The notes under the pieces were generated by a model. It searched no databases, was not told the origin of the DNA, and saw only the letters and a list, made by a program, of their open reading frames with translations. DNA of 64,000 nt, taken from assembly GCA_023428245.1 (NCBI GenBank), contig JAEYYX010000049.1, forward strand, positions 1 to 64,000, in the 5' to 3' direction. Position numbers and translations under genes: made by a program. The DNA is from Pseudomonadota bacterium. Lineage in GTDB: Bacteria > Myxococcota_A > Polyangia > Polyangiales > Polyangiaceae. This document shows, one piece after another, positions 16,680 to 24,678 of the stretch (positions within the stretch are counted from its first letter, which is position 1; the number at the start of each line of letters is the position of its first letter).

Positions 16680-17711
16680 ATGGACGGATCGACCGACAGC
16701 GCGCGCTACTTCCGGAGCACCTCCGTCGAGGCGTGGCGCGAATCTCGTTTCTTTGCAGCGGTTCGTGAGCTCCCGATCCAGGACTGGCTCCTGCTCGGCT
16801 ACTGCTCCACGCTCGTCTTGCTGGTTCTCTCCGGAGAACGAAATGCGGGACAAGGCCCCGCCTTGCTCCAGACGACCGGCCTCCTCATCGCCTTCGGTAC
16901 GATCACGTTCCTCGTGAGGAGCGCGTGGCTCGCGGACAACTTCCGCTACGGAACGGTGATCGAGTCCGTTCTCTATCGACTCACGCCCCTCTGTACGCTC
17001 GAGGCGAGCTACTTCCAGTTCCGGACCACCCTCCCGCAGATGAGCTCCCGTTCTCTGGACCACCAGCTCTATGAGCTCGACCTCCGCCTGTTCGGCGTCG
17101 AGCCAGCCCTCTGGGCTCAAAAGTGGCTCACCCCAGCGCTCACTGAATGGTTCTCGTTCGCCTACCTGGGACACTTCCTCTTGGCCGCGCTCTTCGTCTT
17201 CCCAATGCTGTTTGTGGTGCGGTCACGGGCGCTCATGGGCGAGTTCTGCTTCGGGCTGATCTGTATCTTTGCTTTCGGGCACCTGACCTACACGATTGTC
17301 CCCGGCTACGGTCCCTACCACGCGCTCGCGAGCGAGTTCACCGTGCCGCTTCCTTCAGGCTTCTGGTACGATCTGCAAACCCAAGTCGTGGCTAGCGCGG
17401 GGGCTCAAAAGGACATTTTCCCGTCAATTCACACGGCTGTGCCGACGTTCCTCGCTTACTTCTCCTTTCGCCATCGGCACCTCGTTCCGTACAGGTACGT
17501 TTGGCCGCTTGTGACGTTCTTCGCGCTGAACATCGCGCTCGCGACCATGTACCTCCGCTGGCACTACCTGATCGACGTGATCGCAGGACTCGGTTACGCG
17601 GCCTTGGGCATCGCCGCCTCGATCATCGTCCCCCGCTGGGAGCTCGCTCGGCGCGAGAGCCTGGGCCTCCGGCCCATCTGGCCGAGCTATCGCCCCGACG
17701 GATCGTTCTGA
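16680..17711 (+). CDS. PAP2-family (inositolphosphotransferase-like) membrane protein
   Basis: A protein of 343 residues with about six hydrophobic segments. The phosphatase motifs are visible as GYGPYH, FPSIHT (PSxH form) and RWHYLIDVIAGL (HxxxD), the arrangement found in PAP2_3/Aur1-like inositolphosphotransferases and lipid phosphatases rather than classical PgpB. It presumably acts on a lipid phosphate or head group at the membrane. The start is uncertain: an in-frame GTG at 16626 directly after the Nudix stop has an AGGA eight bases upstream and would add 18 residues; I give the first ATG. The 3' end is near-duplicated 38 bases downstream. Confidence 0.8.
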   Translation: MDGSTDSARYFRSTSVEAWRESRFFAAVRELPIQDWLLLGYCSTLVLLVLSGERNAGQGPALLQTTGLLIAFGTITFLVRSAWLADNFRYGTVIESVLYRLTPLCTLEASYFQFRTTLPQMSSRSLDHQLYELDLRLFGVEPALWAQKWLTPALTEWFSFAYLGHFLLAALFVFPMLFVVRSRALMGEFCFGLICIFAFGHLTYTIVPGYGPYHALASEFTVPLPSGFWYDLQTQVVASAGAQKDIFPSIHTAVPTFLAYFSFRHRHLVPYRYVWPLVTFFALNIALATMYLRWHYLIDVIAGLGYAALGIAASIIVPRWELARRESLGLRPIWPSYRPDGSF

Positions 17712-17749
17712 ACATCCGGGCGAGTTACCGCCCCGAGGGGTCCTTCTGA
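17685..17749. repeat. Imperfect 27-bp direct repeat at convergent gene ends
   Basis: The last 27 bases of the PAP2 gene (17685-17711) recur at 17723-17749 with 22 of 27 identical and an offset of 38. The second copy forms the 3' end of the oppositely oriented lipoprotein gene, so the same sequence is read as SYRPDGSF-stop on one strand and as QKDPSGR-stop on the other. Confidence 0.7.
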
Positions 17750-18540
17750 AAGATCTGCGCGGCGGCGACACCACGACCCGCCTCAGCGATGATCACGAGC
17801 CAAACGTCTCGCTGAGCCTCGGTAGGCTTGAAACACTGCTCCTTACGTCCGAGCACCGCTTGGCTGCCCCGATCGTTCTCCTCGAACAAGGGCGTCTCCG
17901 CGACAGCGTGGGGTTGCGTCGCGTCCACAGCGTAAAAGCCCAGCCGGAGGTCCTCGATGGGCGGAGGGCCAAAGGCCACCACCGTGTAACAGGACCCCGG
18001 TGTCAGCTGTAGCCGCTGCAGCAGCATCTGCCCCTCTTGGAACTGCCCGGCAAAGGGCACCCCAAAAGGTCGCGCGCCCGCTGGAAGATGTGTGCTGGCG
18101 GCGTATTGGACCATCGGCCCCGCCGCCGCGGCCATCGTGATATCGACAGGCGCAGCTAGCTGCCGCGGCTCCTTCATTTGCGGTGCACCGCCACTCGCCG
18201 CGCCTCCGCTGGGACTCGGCTCGACGGCGTGGATGCCTCCCGATGCTGGTACCTCCGGGGCGGATCCCCCCGAGCTGGGAGCGCCCCCCGCAGCCGCCAT
18301 ACCTCCCACGCCGCCCTCCGATGGCTCTGGGGCCACCTCACCGGAAGGAATGCAGTATTCACCATCGAAGCGCTGGCCGGACGGGCAAGGGGAAGGTCCG
18401 TCGCTCGAACCCGCGGAAGCCGGGGGCGCAGATCCGCCGCAAGCGGCCGTCAGGAAGAGCGCTCCTAGGAACGCGGCGCTCGCTTGAACCCCATCAAAAG
18501 ATCTCTTCCCGCTCGGCGCCACCTTCGTCATGCCGCGCAT
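17725..18540 (-). CDS. Gly/Ser-rich lipoprotein, unknown function
   Basis: A 271-residue secreted lipoprotein with a lipobox FLTAAC (Cys34), a short Cys pair (PCPSGQRFDGEYCIPSG) near residue 55, then a low-complexity Gly/Ala/Ser/Pro linker (about residues 68-125). The C-terminal globular part (residues 130-271) has one Cys pair and strands such as GSCYTVVAFGPPP. Proteins of this kind, lipobox plus linker plus compact C-terminal domain, are very common in Polyangia; I know no function. It runs convergent to the PAP2 gene. An ATG three codons in is an alternative start. Confidence 0.75.
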   Translation of the reverse strand: MRGMTKVAPSGKRSFDGVQASAAFLGALFLTAACGGSAPPASAGSSDGPSPCPSGQRFDGEYCIPSGEVAPEPSEGGVGGMAAAGGAPSSGGSAPEVPASGGIHAVEPSPSGGAASGGAPQMKEPRQLAAPVDITMAAAAGPMVQYAASTHLPAGARPFGVPFAGQFQEGQMLLQRLQLTPGSCYTVVAFGPPPIEDLRLGFYAVDATQPHAVAETPLFEENDRGSQAVLGRKEQCFKPTEAQRDVWLVIIAEAGRGVAAAQIFQKDPSGR

Positions 18541-18582
18541 GATTGAGGAAATGCGCCGAGAGGGAAAGACCAGAATGCGCTC

Positions 18583-19761
18583 TCAGCGAGTGCAGAAGCC
18601 TTCGTAGTCGATGTAACTCGTGATGGTCGGGTTCGGCCCGCACACCGGACAAGTCTTGTCCTTGCGCAGACGCAAGCTGCGGAAGGTCATGCGCATTGAG
18701 TCGTAGGTGAGGAGGCGACCAACCAGCGGATCGCCCTTGCCGAGGATGAGCTTGACAGCTTCGGTCGCCTGGAGTGTCCCGACAATGCCAGGCAAAATCC
18801 CGAGAACGCCGGCCTCAGCGCAAGAAGGCGCGAGGTGCGCGGGCGGCGGCTCCGGATACAAGCAGCGGTAACAGGGTCCGTCATAGGGCGAAAACGGAGC
18901 AAACGTCGTAACTTGCCCGTCGAAGCGGAAGATCGAGCCGTGGATGACCGGGAGCTTGTGAAAGACCGAAGCGTCGTTCACGAGATAACGGGTCGGGAAG
19001 TTGTCGAGTCCATCAATGACAACGTCCCACTTCTCCCCGAAGATGCGGTCGACGTTCTGGCTGTTCAGGCGCTCATTGAACTTGACCACCTTCACGTCAG
19101 GGTTGAGGTCTTTGATGTAGATCTCTGCACTATCGACCTTCGGCATCCCGATGCGCGCGGTGGAGTGGATGATCTGACGCTGCAGGTTCGAGGCGTCGAC
19201 AGTATCAGCGTCAACGAGACCAAGAGTGCCCACGCCTGCTGCTGCGAGGTACTGGGCCGCGGGTGCACCGAGACCACCTGCGCCAAGGAGCAGGACGCGA
19301 GCCGAGAGGAGCTTCTCCTGACCCCTCTCGCCCACCTCAGGCAGGAGGATATGGCGAGAGTAGCGGTCGAGCTGAGCCGGAGTCAGGTTCGGCGGGGTCT
19401 CGACGGGGTACCTGAGGTCCTTCCAGCGGACAAAGCCGGGGTTCGCGCTCGAGACGTTTTGGTAGCCGAGCTCCGAGAGCGTGCGCGCAGCGAAGGCGCT
19501 CCGCGTTCCGCCCGCGCAATACACGATGATCTCCTCGTTCTTATCCGAGAGCTTCTGCTCCGCCTGCATCTCGAGGAAGCCCCGGGGAAGGTGGATTGCG
19601 CCGGGAATGTAGCCAGCGCGGAACTCGTCCTTCTCGCGGACGTCGACGAGGAGCGGCTTCTTGCGAGACGTGTCTTCCAGACGCGCTTTGACGTCCTCAA
19701 GGGAGACGAAACGCACGGAGCTCCGCACGTCGGAGAAAAGATCGCTATAGGTCTTGGACAT
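18583..19761 (-). CDS. moeB: Rhodanese-MoeB/ThiF fusion, sulfur-carrier adenylyltransferase
   Basis: A 392-residue protein in two parts. Residues 15-125 are a rhodanese domain with active-site loop VYCAGGTRS (Cys82). Residues 130-390 are an E1-like adenylyltransferase with the ATP loop LLGAGGLGAP, the DNLQRQ-like stretch DASNLQRQIIH, and two zinc-binding CxxC pairs (CYRC and CPVC). It should adenylate the C-terminal glycine of a sulfur carrier (MoaD or ThiS type) and, through the rhodanese, supply persulfide sulfur. In the better-known fusions (MoeBR, Uba4/MOCS3) the rhodanese is C-terminal; here it is N-terminal. Which pathway it serves (molybdopterin, thiamine, cysteine) is not shown by neighbours. 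Start is the ATG at 19761. Confidence 0.88.
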   Translation of the reverse strand: MSKTYSDLFSDVRSSVRFVSLEDVKARLEDTSRKKPLLVDVREKDEFRAGYIPGAIHLPRGFLEMQAEQKLSDKNEEIIVYCAGGTRSAFAARTLSELGYQNVSSANPGFVRWKDLRYPVETPPNLTPAQLDRYSRHILLPEVGERGQEKLLSARVLLLGAGGLGAPAAQYLAAAGVGTLGLVDADTVDASNLQRQIIHSTARIGMPKVDSAEIYIKDLNPDVKVVKFNERLNSQNVDRIFGEKWDVVIDGLDNFPTRYLVNDASVFHKLPVIHGSIFRFDGQVTTFAPFSPYDGPCYRCLYPEPPPAHLAPSCAEAGVLGILPGIVGTLQATEAVKLILGKGDPLVGRLLTYDSMRMTFRSLRLRKDKTCPVCGPNPTITSYIDYEGFCTR

Positions 19762-20072
19762 AGGGGCTTTCGAGGGCCAAACGGGAAGTGTCAGCCAGAT
19801 TGTCTCATTTTCCCATGCAACAATCCGGCCCCCATTATTCGTCCCGAACCGGGGCCGTCAAGGAAGATTTGGCAACGGCGGGCCCCGGGTGGACGTCGCT
19901 GTCCCCTGAGCAGTCGTCTATTCGACATTCCCTCTTGGACCGAAGCTCAGCGCGTGTTCGAATTCCCGAGCCCTCTTCAGGTCTTGCCCGTTCTGCTAAC
20001 CTACCGTCCCCCTGAGGGCAGGTTCCACGCGCGCGGGGTGACCCAAGGGCCCCTTCCGGAGCGATTTTTCTG
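19762..20072. other. Intergenic region between moeB and pilB
   Basis: This 311-base stretch separates two divergent genes. I see no open frame worth calling, no tRNA and no clean -35/-10 pair or sigma-54 GG-N10-GC element. It must carry the start signals for both sides. A purine-rich GGAG about 13 bases before the pilB ATG is the only recognisable translation signal. Confidence 0.5.
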
Positions 20073-21782
20073 ATGTCAACGAACCGTCTCGGTGAACTCC
20101 TCGTTCGTGAAAAGCTGATCAGCCTTCAGCAGCTTCGGCAGGCACAAGAAGAGCAGAAGAAGACAGGGCAAAACCTAGGCTTTGCGCTAGCCAAGCTCGG
20201 CTACGTGAACGACGAGGAGATCACGAACTTCCTCTCGAATCAGTACCGACTGCCCGCGGTCAACCTCGACGAATACGAGATCGACGCCGAAGTCATCAAG
20301 ATCGTCAACAAAGACGTCTGTATCAAACACGGCATCGTCCCCGTCTCACGTTCGGGCTCGTCGCTCATCGTAGCGATGAGCGATCCCACGAACCTGCACG
20401 CTATCGACGACATCAAGTTCCTGAGCGGATACAACGTCGAACCCGTCGTCGCGTCCGAGTCAGCCATCACGAACGCGATCGAGCGATACTATAACGCCGG
20501 CCCCTCTTACGAGGAGGTGCTCGAAGACTTCCAGCTCGAAGACGAGGATCTCGAGTTCGCGGGCGAAGAGGGGGGAAGCGTCACTGCGCTCGAACTCGAG
20601 CGCGCGAGCGAGGACGCGCCGGTGGTCAGGCTCGTGAACGTGCTGCTCTTGAACGCCATCAAGAAACGCTGCAGCGACATCCACATCGAGCCCTACGAAA
20701 AGCGCTTCCGCGTCCGCTACCGCATCGACGGCGTGCTCCAAGAGGAGATGAGCCCTCCCCTCAGGCTGAAGAACGCTCTCGTCAGCCGTATCAAGATCAT
20801 GAGCCAGCTCGACATCGCCGAGCGCCGCCTGCCTCAAGACGGGCGCATCAAGCTCAAGCTCGGCAAAGGACGCGAGATGGATTTCCGCGTCTCGGTCCTC
20901 CCGACCATGTGGGGCGAGAAGGTAGTGCTCCGTCTCCTCGACAAGAGCAACCTCCAGCTCGACATGACGAAACTCGGCTTCGACCCAAAGCCGAGGGATG
21001 ACTTCGAGTGGGCCATCAATCAGCCGTGGGGCATGGTGCTCGTGACCGGTCCAACCGGATCCGGAAAGACGACGACCCTCTACTCAGCGCTCAGCGCCCT
21101 GAACCAGCCCGGGGTCAACATCAGCACCGCCGAAGATCCCGTCGAGTACAACCTGCACGGCATCAATCAGTGTCAGATGCACGATGAGATCGGCTTGAAC
21201 TTCGCCGCCGCGCTCCGCTCCTTCCTCCGGCAGGACCCGGACACGATCATGGTCGGCGAGATTCGTGACTTCGAGACCGCGGAAATCGCGGTCAAAGCTG
21301 CGCTCACCGGCCACCTCGTGCTCTCGACCCTGCACACGAACGACGCGCCCGCCACGATTTCCCGCCTCCTGAACATGGGCGTCGAGCCGTTCCTCATTAC
21401 GGCGAGCGTCAACTTGGTCTTGGCGCAACGTCTCGCAAGGAAGATCTGCAGCGACTGCAAGAAGGAGATCGCAGTCGACGCGGAGGCCCTGCGTGAGCTC
21501 GGCGCGACCGAAGACCAGATCCGCGAGGCGAAGACGATGTACAAGGGGACAGGCTGCTCAACCTGCAACAACAGCGGCTACAAAGGGCGCATCGCGCTCT
21601 ACGAGGTCATGCGCTTCACCGATGGCCTCAAGGAGCTCGTGCTCCAAGGTGCGTCCACTGCCGAGCTCAAGCTCGGGGCCATCAAGAGCGGCATGGCCAC
21701 CCTGCGCATGGCGGGGATCAAGAAAGTGCTCGAAGGCGTCACGACCCCCGAAGAAGTCGGACGCGTCACCATGGCCGACTAG
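20073..21782 (+). CDS. pilB: Type IV pilus extension ATPase PilB
   Basis: A 569-residue secretion ATPase of GspE/PilB type that powers pilus assembly at the inner membrane. The N-terminal 150 residues are the MshEN/GspE-N domain (LGELLVREKLISLQQL). The motor core has Walker A GPTGSGKTTT, the Asp box, Walker B-like DPDTIMVGEIRD and the His box TLHTNDA. A zinc finger formed by CSDC and CSTC lies between, typical of PilB and GspE and absent from PilT. Ends EEVGRVTMAD. It is followed after 47 bases by pilT, the usual order, though pilC and the other pilus genes are not here. Confidence 0.95.
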   Translation: MSTNRLGELLVREKLISLQQLRQAQEEQKKTGQNLGFALAKLGYVNDEEITNFLSNQYRLPAVNLDEYEIDAEVIKIVNKDVCIKHGIVPVSRSGSSLIVAMSDPTNLHAIDDIKFLSGYNVEPVVASESAITNAIERYYNAGPSYEEVLEDFQLEDEDLEFAGEEGGSVTALELERASEDAPVVRLVNVLLLNAIKKRCSDIHIEPYEKRFRVRYRIDGVLQEEMSPPLRLKNALVSRIKIMSQLDIAERRLPQDGRIKLKLGKGREMDFRVSVLPTMWGEKVVLRLLDKSNLQLDMTKLGFDPKPRDDFEWAINQPWGMVLVTGPTGSGKTTTLYSALSALNQPGVNISTAEDPVEYNLHGINQCQMHDEIGLNFAAALRSFLRQDPDTIMVGEIRDFETAEIAVKAALTGHLVLSTLHTNDAPATISRLLNMGVEPFLITASVNLVLAQRLARKICSDCKKEIAVDAEALRELGATEDQIREAKTMYKGTGCSTCNNSGYKGRIALYEVMRFTDGLKELVLQGASTAELKLGAIKSGMATLRMAGIKKVLEGVTTPEEVGRVTMAD

Positions 21783-21829
21783 GCGTCTGAGAGAGTCAGC
21801 GAAGAGGCGGCGAGGATCGGAAGGGACGA

Positions 21830-22930
21830 ATGGAACCAGGCGTAAAGGTCAATCTCCACCAGCTGCTGCGCGCGGTCATCGAGAAGGGCGCCAGCGACAT
21901 GCACATCACGACCGGCTCTCCGCCGCTCCTGCGCATCGACGGACAGGTCGTCCCTCTCAAGCTCGATCCTCTCAGCCCAGTCGAGACCAAACAGCTCTGC
22001 TACTCGGTTCTCACCGAAGAACAGAAGATCGAGTTCGAGAAGAACAAAGAGCTCGACCTTTCCTTCGGCGTAAAAAACCTGTCGCGCTTCCGCGCCAACA
22101 TCTTCATGCAGCGCGGAGCCGTCTCCGGTGCGTTCCGCTCGATCCCGTTCAAGATTCTGAGCTTTGAGGAGCTCGGTCTGCCCCCTGTCGTGGCAAGCTT
22201 CGCCAAGAAACCTCGCGGGCTCATCCTCGTCACCGGTCCGACCGGTTCCGGCAAGAGCACCACCCTCGCCAGCATCATCGACAAGATCAACGCAGAGCAG
22301 CGGGTTCACATCATGACGGTCGAGGACCCGATCGAATACCTCCACCCCCACAAGAAATCTGTGGTGAACCAGCGGGAAGTCGGAGCCGATACCGGCAACT
22401 TCAAAACAGCCCTGAAATACGTGCTCCGGCAAGATCCGGACGTCGTCTTGATCGGCGAGATGCGCGACCTCGAGACGATCGAGGCTGCCCTGACCATCGC
22501 CGAGACAGGACACCTCGTATTCGCGACTCTCCATACGAACAGCGCCGTCCAGAGCGTCAACCGGATCATCGACGTTTTCCCGCCTCACCAGCAGGCCCAG
22601 GTCCGCGCTCAGCTCTCTTTCGTACTCGAAGGTATCGTCAGCCAGCTGCTCCTGCCGCGGGCAGGCGCACCGGGCCGCGTGCTCGCGATGGAGGTCCTCG
22701 TCCCGAACGCCGCGATTCGCAACCTGATCCGCGAAGACAAGGTGCACCAGATATACTCGCAAATGCAGGTCGGCCAGGCAGGCCACGGCATGCAAACGCT
22801 CAATCAGTCGCTTTTCTCGCTCTACGCGCGGCGCCTCATCACCCTCGAAGAGGCCTTCGGCCGAAGCAATGACGCAGAAGAGCTGCGGATGATGATCGAG
22901 CAACGCGGCGGTTCGGTCCCTCGTGGCTGA
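21830..22930 (+). CDS. pilT: Type IV pilus retraction ATPase PilT
   Basis: A 366-residue PilT with the N-terminal PAS-like domain (LLRAVIEKGASDMHITTGSPP), Walker A GPTGSGKSTT, Asp box MTVEDPIEY, Walker B LIGEMRD, His box TLHTNSA and the retraction-specific AIRNLIREDK motif near residue 290 that is typical of PilT rather than PilB. It depolymerises pili at the inner membrane and so drives twitching (social) motility. It follows pilB in the same direction with 47 bases between, and the pair is probably one transcript. Confidence 0.96.
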   Translation: MEPGVKVNLHQLLRAVIEKGASDMHITTGSPPLLRIDGQVVPLKLDPLSPVETKQLCYSVLTEEQKIEFEKNKELDLSFGVKNLSRFRANIFMQRGAVSGAFRSIPFKILSFEELGLPPVVASFAKKPRGLILVTGPTGSGKSTTLASIIDKINAEQRVHIMTVEDPIEYLHPHKKSVVNQREVGADTGNFKTALKYVLRQDPDVVLIGEMRDLETIEAALTIAETGHLVFATLHTNSAVQSVNRIIDVFPPHQQAQVRAQLSFVLEGIVSQLLLPRAGAPGRVLAMEVLVPNAAIRNLIREDKVHQIYSQMQVGQAGHGMQTLNQSLFSLYARRLITLEEAFGRSNDAEELRMMIEQRGGSVPRG

Positions 22931-22973
22931 GATGTCACCGTCCTCGGGCCTTTGTCATACCTGCGAGCGATCG

Positions 22974-23001
22974 TTGCCAGACTCGACCTTTGCGCTATAG
23001 G
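22974..23001 (+). promoter_or_regulatory. Possible purF promoter
   Basis: TTGCCA (five of six to the -35 consensus) at 22974 is followed after 16 bases by TATAGG at 22996. It sits 18 bases before the purF ATG, so the leader would be very short. Position and score fit a sigma-70 promoter that separates purF from pilT. Confidence 0.4.
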
Positions 23002-23018
23002 GCTCGCGCGGAAACGAC

Positions 23019-24503
23019 ATGTGCGGCGTGTTCGGGATCTACGGCCACAGTGAGGCCGCCAAGCTTGCTTATCTCGGTTTGCACGCCCTGCAGCATCGCG
23101 GGCAGGAGAGTGCAGGCATCGTGTCCAGTGACGGACGCCAGCTCAAGCTGTTCCGCGACATGGGACATGTCATCGACGTCTTCCCAGAGTCGCAGCTCGA
23201 AGAGCTGAAGGGTGTCCACGCCATCGGGCACGTCCGGTATTCGACCTCCGGGGGCTCGGCGCTTCGAAACGCGCAGCCGATCGCTATCGAGTACTCCAAG
23301 GGAACGCTCGCTGTCGCTCACAACGGAAACCTCACGAACGCCGACGCGCTTCGTAAGAGCCTCGAAGAGGCTGGATCGATCTTCCAAACCTCGAGCGACA
23401 CCGAAGTCATCGTCCACCTGATCGCCAAGAGCAAACAACAGCGCGTCTTCGATCGCATCGCGGACGCTCTCGGCCAAGTCGAAGGCGCCTATTCGCTCCT
23501 CTGTCTGACCGAAGACTCGCTGATCGCTGTGCGCGATCCGCTGGGCATCCGCCCCTTGTGCCTCGGCAAGTTGCGCGGCACCGACGTTCCCGTCTTGGCC
23601 AGCGAACCGACCAGCTTCGAGCTGATCGACGCCGATTTCGTCCGCGACATAGCGCCGGGCGAAATGTTGATCGTAAGTCCCGAAGGAACCAAGAGCCTGT
23701 TCCCCTTTCACCCGGTCGCCCGAAGAACCTGCATCTTCGAGTTCGTCTATTTTGCGCGTCCCGACTCAGTCCTCGACGGCGTGAGCGTATACGAAGCGCG
23801 CAAGAACCTCGGACGCAGCCTCGCGCGCGAACACGGTGTTGACGCCGACGTCGTCATCCCGGTCCCCGACTCGGGAGTCCCCGCGACGATCGGCTACGCC
23901 CAAGAATCGGGCATTCCCTTCGAGATGGGCCTGGTTCGCAGCCATTACGTAGGCCGTACGTTCATCGAGCCGAAGCAGAGCATCCGACACTTCGGGGTTC
24001 GCCTGAAGCTGTCCCCGGTCGGCGAGACTCTTCGCGGCAAACGTGTCGTCGTCGTTGACGACTCGATCGTACGCGGCACCACCAGCCGAAAGATCGTCAA
24101 GATGCTCAGGGATGCGGGCGCCAAAGAGGTCCACATGCGCATCGCGAGCCCTCCGACTGAGTGGCCATGTTATTACGGCGTGGACACGCCGACCCGGAGC
24201 GAGCTGATCGCCGCGACCCACACCGTCGAGGAGATCAACCAATACATCACGAGCGATACACTCGCCTATCTGACGCTCGACTCCCTGAAGCACAGCGTGC
24301 TTGCGGCGCGCGAGAACCACATGCGCCGGGAGAGCGGGCCCCCTGCGCTCCCGCTCACCGAGCCGGCCAGCAGTAGGCGACACCTCACCGTCGCCCAGTC
24401 GCTCACGGAGACCTCCTTTTGCCATGCCTGCTGGAGCGGGGACTACCCCGTTAAGTTCCAGCCGCAGGAGCGCAAGGAGCAGCTCCCGCTCTTGCACGTC
24501 TAA
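23019..24503 (+). CDS. purF: Amidophosphoribosyltransferase PurF
   Basis: A 494-residue enzyme for the first step of purine synthesis: glutamine plus PRPP gives phosphoribosylamine. The N-terminal nucleophile Cys is directly after Met (MCGVFGIYGHSE), so no propeptide is cleaved, unlike the Bacillus form. The glutaminase half shows LQHRGQESAG and HNGNLTN; the PRTase half shows VVVDDSIVRGTTSRK, the PRPP loop. Four Cys that could hold an Fe-S cluster, as in the Bacillus-type enzyme, are suggested by late Cys residues (FCHACWSGDYP) near 470. The ATG fits an isolated, non-operonic gene. The stop lies inside a tandem repeat. Confidence 0.95.
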   Translation: MCGVFGIYGHSEAAKLAYLGLHALQHRGQESAGIVSSDGRQLKLFRDMGHVIDVFPESQLEELKGVHAIGHVRYSTSGGSALRNAQPIAIEYSKGTLAVAHNGNLTNADALRKSLEEAGSIFQTSSDTEVIVHLIAKSKQQRVFDRIADALGQVEGAYSLLCLTEDSLIAVRDPLGIRPLCLGKLRGTDVPVLASEPTSFELIDADFVRDIAPGEMLIVSPEGTKSLFPFHPVARRTCIFEFVYFARPDSVLDGVSVYEARKNLGRSLAREHGVDADVVIPVPDSGVPATIGYAQESGIPFEMGLVRSHYVGRTFIEPKQSIRHFGVRLKLSPVGETLRGKRVVVVDDSIVRGTTSRKIVKMLRDAGAKEVHMRIASPPTEWPCYYGVDTPTRSELIAATHTVEEINQYITSDTLAYLTLDSLKHSVLAARENHMRRESGPPALPLTEPASSRRHLTVAQSLTETSFCHACWSGDYPVKFQPQERKEQLPLLHV

Positions 24504-24535
24504 CTCTGCACGTCTAACTCTGCACGTCTAACTCG
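24494..24535 (+). repeat. Three tandem 14-bp repeats over the purF stop
   Basis: Three head-to-tail copies of GCACGTCTAACTCT occupy 24494-24507, 24508-24521 and 24522-24535; only the last base of the third copy differs. Each copy holds a TAA. Because the unit is 14 bases, the three TAA codons (24501, 24515, 24529) fall in three different reading frames. The first is the purF stop. Confidence 0.9.
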
Positions 24536-24564
24536 TCCGCCAAAGCGCCGCCCTTGTACCGAAC

Positions 24565-24600
24565 ACTCGCGAGTTGCCCCAAGCCCTCGCGAGTTTGCAT
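24565..24600 (+). terminator. Hairpin after purF, possible terminator
   Basis: ACTCGCGAG at 24565-24573 pairs with CTCGCGAGT at 24586-24594 across a 12-base loop. A T-poor tail (TTGCAT) follows, so it is a weak intrinsic terminator at best. Both arms contain the self-complementary CTCGCGAG, so it could instead be a protein-binding pair. Confidence 0.35.
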
Positions 24601-24678
24601 TTCAAGCTTCGTGAAATGCTCGAAGGGCCTTCGTGAGCGGGCGCAGTAAGGACGACGGAGTCGCTCAAAGGAGCGAGC

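Noticed and set aside
21779..22903. Minus-strand 374-codon frame over pilT
   Set aside because: Antisense to an unambiguous PilT with all ATPase motifs.
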